Source: Bacteroidales bacterium (GTDB lineage Bacteria; Bacteroidota; Bacteroidia; Bacteroidales; JAFGXI01). Taken from it: a stretch of DNA of 12,368 nt. The stretch covers positions 1-12,368 of the forward strand of contig JALSQC010000159.1 of NCBI GenBank assembly GCA_026985625.1. Direction: 5' to 3'. The notes under the pieces are model-generated. The model worked only from the letters and a program-made list of their open reading frames with translations. It did no database searches and was not told the origin of the DNA. Positions within the stretch are counted from its first letter, which is position 1, and every line of letters begins with the position of its first letter. The position numbers and the translations under genes were made by a program. This document shows, piece after piece, positions 7,426 to 12,368 of this stretch.

Positions 7426-7465
7426 TTGTTACGTAAATATTAACAAAATACAAAAATGTAAACAA

Positions 7466-8224
7466 ATGAAAAAAATATTTTTAATAATTATATTATCCTT
7501 GACTTTATTTTCGACAAAAGCTCAACAAGTAAATTGGTCGGATAATACAACAAACGTTTTAAAACAAGGACGAAAAGAGGTAGGTATATTCTCGCCTTTG
7601 GTATTTGGACTAAAAGATACTATGCAAATATCGGTAAACCCTGTTTGGTTTTTTGCAATTCCTAATATCGAAATAAAAAAATATTGGAAAAAAATCGGGT
7701 CTATTAACATAGCAACAAAACATAATTTAACATACCCAACTTTATTATATAAATTAATTTCGCGACGCGGAACAGGAGGCATATTACCAGAGCCATCGGT
7801 TATTCCGCAAATGTTAAAACTAAATAATGCAGTAATTTTAAGTAAAAAATTTAACGATTATTTTAATATAACTGCCAAAATAGGTATTGATATGACATTT
7901 GCTTTTGGCTCGTCGGATTTTCCTGATATTGAATTTCCTGTTGTATATCCCAGGACATACTCTTTAAACAATTTTTTAACACCATATTCGGGATTAAATT
8001 TTACAGGAAAAATTTACAAAAATATCTATTACGATAATAATATTAATTTATTTTTTATGACAACCAATAATAAAGGTATTGTTACCGAAGACGAATTAAA
8101 ACTACAATGGTATTTATCGGATAAGTTTGCCGTAAAAGGCGGAACAATATATACTTATGGCAATTTTCCTTTTGGTAAAGAATCAAAATTTTTACCTGTA
8201 ATTGATTTATTATTTGGATTTTAA
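7466..8224 (+). CDS. Unrecognised secreted protein, probably a small outer-membrane beta-barrel
   Basis: I do not recognise the family. The 252 residues have a clear Sec signal peptide ending TKAQ (about 1-19). The mature part has no hydrophobic helices but many short alternating strands with aromatic edges (for example SGLNFTGKIYKNIYYDNNINLFFM and LQWYLSDKFAVKGGTIYTYG). It ends in a phenylalanine (DLLFGF), as many outer-membrane barrels do. The text near the N-terminus, GRKEVGIFSPLVFGLKDTMQISVNPVWF, recurs in spirit in Bacteroidota outer-membrane proteins of unknown function. It lies 40 bp after the phosphoesterase gene and before a strong terminator, so the two may form one transcript. Confidence 0.75.
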   Translation: MKKIFLIIILSLTLFSTKAQQVNWSDNTTNVLKQGRKEVGIFSPLVFGLKDTMQISVNPVWFFAIPNIEIKKYWKKIGSINIATKHNLTYPTLLYKLISRRGTGGILPEPSVIPQMLKLNNAVILSKKFNDYFNITAKIGIDMTFAFGSSDFPDIEFPVVYPRTYSLNNFLTPYSGLNFTGKIYKNIYYDNNINLFFMTTNNKGIVTEDELKLQWYLSDKFAVKGGTIYTYGNFPFGKESKFLPVIDLLFGF

Positions 8225-8276
8225 ACTAGTAACTATAAAAAATTATAAAAATAATTACAGCCGGAATTTTGTTTAT

Positions 8277-8306
8277 AAAAAAAGGGTGATAAACACCCCT
8301 TTTTTT
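8277..8306. terminator. Bidirectional intrinsic terminator
   Basis: GGGTG (8284-8288) and CACCC (8294-8298) form a GC-rich stem around an ATAAA loop. It is flanked by a run of A (8277-8283) and a run of T (8300-8306), with a single unpaired C at 8299. The A/T symmetry gives a U-run after the hairpin on both strands. It sits between the converging outer-membrane protein gene and nrdJ and can end both transcripts. Confidence 0.9.
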
Positions 8307-8326
8307 AATTAATTAAATATTTAATT

Positions 8327-10897
8327 TTATCCGCATTTACTCCAACCGCAATCTTGACATATTAAGCAACCTTCTTGGTAAATTAAATTTTCGCTTTTAC
8401 AAGAGTCGTTACCACAAGTAGTTCCTGCAGTTGCTTTTGTTCCGTCGGGAATATAACGTTTTAGAGCTCGTTCAACCCCTGCTTTCCAAGTATTAATAGC
8501 ATCGCTGTCTAATTTAAGCGAGCCTATTAAATTTACAACATCGGGTATTGGCATTCCGTATCGTAATACACTTGAAACTAATTTGGCATAGTTCCAAAAT
8601 TCTTGGTCGAATAATCTCGATAATCCTTCGAAAGTTACACCATAACCGTGTTTGTCGTAATATTTAAAATCGTAACGCGTGTTTCCTTGGTCGTCTTTGT
8701 TTTTAATAATTGATACTTTATTTACTGTTTTTGGTATATAAAAAATATCGTCATCTTGTTGTCCTGTAAATATTTCGTAGGGTTTTCCGTCCATTAAACC
8801 AACAAAAGCTATCCATTTTTCGTCATTATTGTTAAATCTTAAAATATCGGCTTCGAGAATTTTTGGTCGTTTTTTTACCGACGGCATAACATTATTTGTT
8901 GTTTTTTCTGATTTTTTATCGTCGGTAATAAGAACTCCGTCACGTGAGCCATCACGATAAACTGTTACGCCTTTGCAACCACTCTCCCACGCTGTTTGAT
9001 AAACTTGTCCCACTACTTCTTCTTTAATATCTTTTGGCAAATTAACGGTTACCGATATCGAATGGTCTACCCATTTTTGGATTTCTCCTTGCATTTTTAC
9101 TTTTGCTACCCAATTAACATCGTTAGATGTTGAATTGTAATATGGCGATTTTTTAAGGACCTCGGTAAGTTCTTCATTTGTATAGTTTTTTACTTCATCG
9201 ATATTATAACCGTTTATTTTTAACCAAACTAAAAATTTATGATGAAAAACGTTATATTCTTCCCAAGCATCTCCTACTTTATCGGTAAAAGCTATTTTTA
9301 CATCTTTATCGTTTGGATTAACTTTTCGTCTACGTTTATAGTATGGCATAAAAACCGGTTCTATACCTGATGTTGTTTGGGTCATTAAACTTGTTGTTCC
9401 TGTAGGTGCAATTGTTAATAATGCAATATTACGGCGACCGTATTTTTTCATTTCTTCGTAAAGTTCAGGATCGGCTTGTTTTAATCTGTTAATAAACGGA
9501 TTGTTTTCTTCGCGTTTATAATCGTATATTGCAAATGCTCCACGGTCTTTTGCTAATTTAACCGACGAGCGATAGCTCTCTATTGCCAATGTTTTATGCA
9601 CTTGTGTCGAAAATTTAATACCTTCTTTGCTACCGTATGTTAGGTTTAATGCTGCCAACATATCGCCTTCGGCTGTTATTCCTATTCCTGTTCGTCGTCC
9701 TTCTTTTGCTTTTTTCTTAATATTTTCCCAAAGTTTTAGTTCTACTCGTTTTACTTCGTAATCTTCGGGATCGTTTTCTATTTTATTTAATATGCCATCT
9801 ATTTTTTCGATCTCAAGGTCTATAATATCGTCCATTATTCTTTGTGCGTAATGGGCATGTTCTTTAAACAATTCAAAATTAAATTTAGCGTCTTTGGTAA
9901 AAGGATTTTCTACATAACTATATAGGTTTATAGCTAATAATCGGCACGAGTCGTAAGGGCATAATGGTATTTCTCCGCATGGATTTGTAGATACTGTTTT
10001 ATATCCTAAATCGGCGTATGAATCGGGCACAGATTCTTTTATTACCGTATCCCAAAATAAAATACCGGGTTCTGCCGATTTCCATGCATTGTGTACTATC
10101 TTATTCCATAATTTTTTTGCATCAATTTCTACTATTGTTTTAGGATTTTTTGAGTCTATTGGGTATTGTTGTTTATATTTTTTATTTTCTTTAACTGCTT
10201 GCATAAATTCGTCGTCTATTTTGACAGAAATATTTGCTCCCGTAACTTTTGTTCCGTCTAATTTGGCATCAATAAAATCTTCGGCATCGGGGTGTTTAAT
10301 CGAAACGCTTAACATTAGTGCTCCTCGACGACCATCTTGAGCAACTTCTCTTGTTGAGTTTGAGTATCGTTCCATAAAAGGAACTATTCCTGTTGATGTT
10401 AGTGCTGAGTTTAAAACATTACTACCTTTTGGGCGTATGTGAGAAAGATCGTGGCCAACGCCTCCTCTGCGTTTCATAAGTTGCACTTGTTCTTGGTCTA
10501 TTTTCATTATTCCTCCGTAAGAATCCGCAGGTTTATCGTTTCCTATAACAAAACAATTTGACAAGGAAACTATTTGGTTATTATTTCCTATTCCTGACAT
10601 TGGTCCTCCTTGAGGAACTATATATTTAAATTTATCAAGAACTTTAAATATTTGTTCTTTTGTTAACGGATTTGGATATTTTTTTTCTATACGTTCCAAT
10701 TCTTTAGCTATTCGCATATGCATATCACGTGGTGTAAGTTCAAATATTTCGCCCGAAGAGTTTTTTAGTGCATATTTATTTACCCAAACGTTTGCAGCTA
10801 ATTGGTCTCCATTAAAATATTCTTTTGAAGCTTCAACAGCTTCGTCAAAGGTATAAACCTTTTTTTTGGTTTTTTCTGTCATTTCTTTAACAAGCAT
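8327..10897 (-). CDS. nrdJ: Class II (adenosylcobalamin-dependent) ribonucleoside-diphosphate reductase
   Basis: It reduces ribonucleotides to deoxyribonucleotides using a thiyl radical made from adenosylcobalamin, with no need for oxygen. The 856 residues show the core marks. These include Cys115 (SLSNCFVIG) and Cys318 as the probable redox pair, and NPCGE with Cys307 as the thiyl radical site and Glu309. KRRGGVGHDLSHIRPKGS (142-159) and the phosphate loop TIAPTGTTSLM (495-505) are also present. The 11-residue spacing of Cys307 and Cys318 matches what I recall for Thermotoga NrdJ. After the barrel comes a TSCPD-type domain (about 675-815), and a C-terminal zinc-ribbon-like tail has Cys828, 833, 844, 847, 850 and 855, probably for re-reduction. 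The true start may be the second Met, residue 6 (position 10882), since the alignable part begins near KKKVYTFDEA. No B12 riboswitch is visible upstream. Confidence 0.95.
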   Translation of the reverse strand: MLVKEMTEKTKKKVYTFDEAVEASKEYFNGDQLAANVWVNKYALKNSSGEIFELTPRDMHMRIAKELERIEKKYPNPLTKEQIFKVLDKFKYIVPQGGPMSGIGNNNQIVSLSNCFVIGNDKPADSYGGIMKIDQEQVQLMKRRGGVGHDLSHIRPKGSNVLNSALTSTGIVPFMERYSNSTREVAQDGRRGALMLSVSIKHPDAEDFIDAKLDGTKVTGANISVKIDDEFMQAVKENKKYKQQYPIDSKNPKTIVEIDAKKLWNKIVHNAWKSAEPGILFWDTVIKESVPDSYADLGYKTVSTNPCGEIPLCPYDSCRLLAINLYSYVENPFTKDAKFNFELFKEHAHYAQRIMDDIIDLEIEKIDGILNKIENDPEDYEVKRVELKLWENIKKKAKEGRRTGIGITAEGDMLAALNLTYGSKEGIKFSTQVHKTLAIESYRSSVKLAKDRGAFAIYDYKREENNPFINRLKQADPELYEEMKKYGRRNIALLTIAPTGTTSLMTQTTSGIEPVFMPYYKRRRKVNPNDKDVKIAFTDKVGDAWEEYNVFHHKFLVWLKINGYNIDEVKNYTNEELTEVLKKSPYYNSTSNDVNWVAKVKMQGEIQKWVDHSISVTVNLPKDIKEEVVGQVYQTAWESGCKGVTVYRDGSRDGVLITDDKKSEKTTNNVMPSVKKRPKILEADILRFNNNDEKWIAFVGLMDGKPYEIFTGQQDDDIFYIPKTVNKVSIIKNKDDQGNTRYDFKYYDKHGYGVTFEGLSRLFDQEFWNYAKLVSSVLRYGMPIPDVVNLIGSLKLDSDAINTWKAGVERALKRYIPDGTKATAGTTCGNDSCKSENLIYQEGCLICQDCGWSKCG

Positions 10898-11007
10898 ATT
10901 AAAAAATGTTTTTAACTGATTAGTAATTAGATTATTGTGTGTTTTTTGAGGCTAATTACAAAAGCTTGTGCAATGTATAAATTTTAACAAAAATCAAAAA
11001 ATTTAGA

Positions 11008-11027
11008 TATCAACACATTTATCAACA
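11008..11027 (-). repeat. Direct repeat TGTTGATA x2 upstream of nrdJ
   Basis: On the minus strand TGTTGATA occurs twice with starts 12 bp apart, about one helical turn, some 110-130 bp before the nrdJ start. On the plus strand the second copy reads TTATCAACA (11019-11027), one base from the DnaA box TTATCCACA. It could be a binding site for a regulator of nrdJ, DnaA being one candidate, since nrd genes are DnaA targets in some bacteria. Confidence 0.35.
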
Positions 11028-11045
11028 ACAGTCATTAATTTAACT

Positions 11046-11053
11046 TAATTTTG
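11046..11053 (+). promoter_or_regulatory. Bacteroidota-type -7 promoter element in the nrdJ-upstream gap
   Basis: TAATTTTG matches TAnnTTTG exactly on the plus strand. A start at about 11060 would make a leader of some 400 nt for the gene at 11467, or a separate small RNA ending near the dyad at 11151-11168. No clear -33 element is seen, and in such AT-rich DNA a chance match is possible. Confidence 0.3.
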
Positions 11054-11089
11054 TGTATTCTAATTTTTTACAAACTATATTAACAATCG

Positions 11090-11160
11090 GTTGAAAAATT
11101 TTATATAAATTTAATTGTTATTGTAATATCCATAAATACTAATATAAATGATTTTTCAAC
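11090..11160. repeat. 10-bp perfect inverted repeat followed by a T-run
   Basis: GTTGAAAAAT (11090-11099) is the exact reverse complement of ATTTTTCAAC (11151-11160), with 51 bases between the arms. A run of seven T follows at 11162-11168, so on the plus strand this could act as a weak terminator or as the closing stem of a structured RNA. The arms are AT-rich and the loop is long. Confidence 0.35.
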
Positions 11161-11466
11161 ATTTTTTTGTTTATAAAAAATTTTACCGGTATTAATATTT
11201 TTACAATAGCTCGTAATGTTAAAAAAACGTAATATTATTTTGTTGTATAAAAACTTGTTACTCAAAAATTTCTTTTTTAATTTTTTTATATTACTTTTAT
11301 GACATATTAAAATACAAAAATTAAAAATTACAACAATACCTATCTTATAAATTAAATAATCAATAAAAACTTAATTAATTTAAAATTTTATACAAATTTT
11401 ATATTTATAATAAATCAACGGGTATTTTCTGTTTTTTTATATTTTTTTTAAAATAAACTATATATA

Positions 11467-12368
11467 ATGATAAATAAATTTAAAGCACACTCTTTTAGTA
11501 TTCCGGTAATGGGAATAGGATTTACTATAGATACTGCTGTTAGGGTTGCCCCTTACGGAATATCAAGTGTTATATCGCTTGCCGACGACATTTTAATAGA
11601 AAAAATGAGAGAGTTTTACAGCAAAAAAGAAAAAATATTTTTTAAACCGATAAGCGATAAAATCGAGGATTACAGAGCAAAAAGAATTACCGAGTATTTG
11701 AATCTTATAGGGTCTATGGTAAAAAATAAATTCAATAATATTATTGATTCTGTCAGCGAAAAAGGAAAAGAGTTTGACCGATACATTAAAATGCTTCCCG
11801 ATTATTCGGTTTTAAAACAAGATTTTAATAAGCTTGTTGATAATAATGCTCCTTTAACAGCTATAAAAGATTGGGCTTTAAAAAATCTATCAATAGGGTC
11901 TATTGATGTTAATATAATGACTAAATTAGATAAAACCAATTATAAAAAAAATAAGCCTCTACCTTTAGAAAATAACGATGCTTTTGCTGCTTTAAGGGGT
12001 TTTGCAAATAGTAATTTAAATTCTTCGGTTGTTTTTTCGGCAGGAATGAACCCTAAATTATATTCTTATATTGCAGAGTTTAATGATTTTTTTCCCGATG
12101 ATAATTGTAATATTAAAAAGAAAATAATTTTAAAAGTAAGCGATATGCGTTCGGCTCTAATACAAGGGCAATTTTTTGCAAAAAAAGGAATATGGGTATC
12201 CGAATACAGAATAGAATCAGGATTAAATTGTGGAGGACACGCTTTTGCTACCGACGGATTATTATTAGGTCCTATACTCGAAGAGTTTAAACTAAATCGC
12301 AACAGAATTGTTGATACGGCTCATAAAATACTTTGCTCGGCTCTTAAAAATAAAGGTAAAAAAATACC
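11467..12368 (+). CDS. Unrecognised conserved-looking protein, 3' end cut by window
   Basis: An open frame from ATG at 11467 runs without a stop to the window end, giving 300 residues of an incomplete protein. I recall similar uncharacterised proteins in Bacteroidota but no proven function. The N-terminus SIPVMGIGFTIDT (11-23) then GISSVISLADD (31-41) resembles the start of FMN-binding TIM-barrel enzymes such as the nitronate monooxygenase/enoyl reductase type, where a P-x-x-G-G-M-G pattern is followed by a GxGxIS strand. This is only a weak pattern match. Further on are EDYRAKRITEYLNLI (67-81), SSVVFSAGMNP (186-196) and a notable Gly/Cys/His cluster, ESGLNCGGHAFATDG (250-264), that could bind a cofactor or metal. 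There is no signal peptide or membrane segment, so it is cytoplasmic. Confidence 0.8.
   Translation, partial: MINKFKAHSFSIPVMGIGFTIDTAVRVAPYGISSVISLADDILIEKMREFYSKKEKIFFKPISDKIEDYRAKRITEYLNLIGSMVKNKFNNIIDSVSEKGKEFDRYIKMLPDYSVLKQDFNKLVDNNAPLTAIKDWALKNLSIGSIDVNIMTKLDKTNYKKNKPLPLENNDAFAALRGFANSNLNSSVVFSAGMNPKLYSYIAEFNDFFPDDNCNIKKKIILKVSDMRSALIQGQFFAKKGIWVSEYRIESGLNCGGHAFATDGLLLGPILEEFKLNRNRIVDTAHKILCSALKNKGKKI

Larger units (their letters stand above)
10898..11466. other. 569-bp AT-rich intergenic region
   Basis: No open frame of note, tRNA or rRNA is seen here. The region holds a pair of direct repeats (11008-11027), an exact plus-strand -7 element (11046-11053) and a 10-bp inverted repeat (11090-11160), listed separately. 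It lies between the divergent nrdJ and the partial plus-strand gene, so it should contain both promoters. From 11170 to 11466 I see only poly-A/T tracts and an imperfect direct repeat, CGTAATGTT and CGTAATATT, near 11212-11235. Confidence 0.6.

Noticed and set aside
7426..7446. Dyad TTGTTA/TAACAA between the phosphoesterase and the outer-membrane protein as a terminator
   Set aside because: Only six AT-rich pairs and no T-run after it; a chance dyad is likely in this composition.
10089..10340. Plus-strand open frame of 83 codons inside nrdJ
   Set aside because: It is antisense to a strongly conserved gene and has no recognisable protein features; the same holds for the short opposite-strand frames within the receptor, permease, tat and phosphoesterase genes.
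10898..11466. tRNA, CRISPR array or replication origin in the long gap
   Set aside because: No cloverleaf, no regular repeat-spacer pattern and only one or two weak DnaA-like boxes.
12066..12302. Minus-strand open frame of 78 codons at the right end
   Set aside because: It lies opposite the long partial plus-strand gene, which has convincing protein composition.

Overview
The window is very AT-rich chromosomal DNA from a Bacteroidota bacterium, most likely an anaerobic or microaerobic member of the Bacteroidales or a relative. The grounds are a TonB-dependent receptor, short lipoproteins with Cys lipoboxes, the TatC type with a Cys-containing first periplasmic loop, genes without Shine-Dalgarno sequences, and promoter-like TAnnTTTG elements. 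A class II (B12-dependent) ribonucleotide reductase fits low-oxygen life. The species cannot be read from the sequence.

The left half (about 85-6250) looks like a molybdenum/tungsten cofactor locus. A TAnnTTTG element at 84-91 lies just before an RNA element at about 94-220 that closely resembles the molybdenum cofactor (Moco/Tuco) riboswitch: its hairpin at 153-181 has the same length as the one I recall upstream of E. coli moaA and 22 of 29 bases in common. It precedes a 681-residue TonB-dependent outer-membrane receptor (389-2434). Converging on the receptor, with a 12-bp overlap, is a minus-strand operon reading tatA, tatC, mobA and a 564-residue membrane protein. That protein appears to join an ECF S-like region, an EcfT-like region and a THEP1-type P-loop NTPase, rather than using an ABC ATPase. 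A LEA14-like lipoprotein gene precedes tatA. Together these suggest cofactor-controlled entry of molybdate, tungstate or a pterin/chelated form across the outer membrane, inner-membrane transport, nucleotide attachment by MobA, and Tat export of folded enzymes. The individual families are known; the assembled transport system is my inference and is the main discovery here.

The middle (6334-8224) carries, on the plus strand, a lipoprotein of the endonuclease/exonuclease/phosphatase superfamily and an unrecognised secreted, probably outer-membrane, protein. A bidirectional terminator (8277-8306) separates them from the convergent nrdJ gene.

The right part holds nrdJ (8327-10897, minus), a 569-bp AT-rich gap with a promoter-like element, a long dyad and a pair of direct repeats, and the first 300 codons of an unrecognised conserved-looking protein that runs off the window end.
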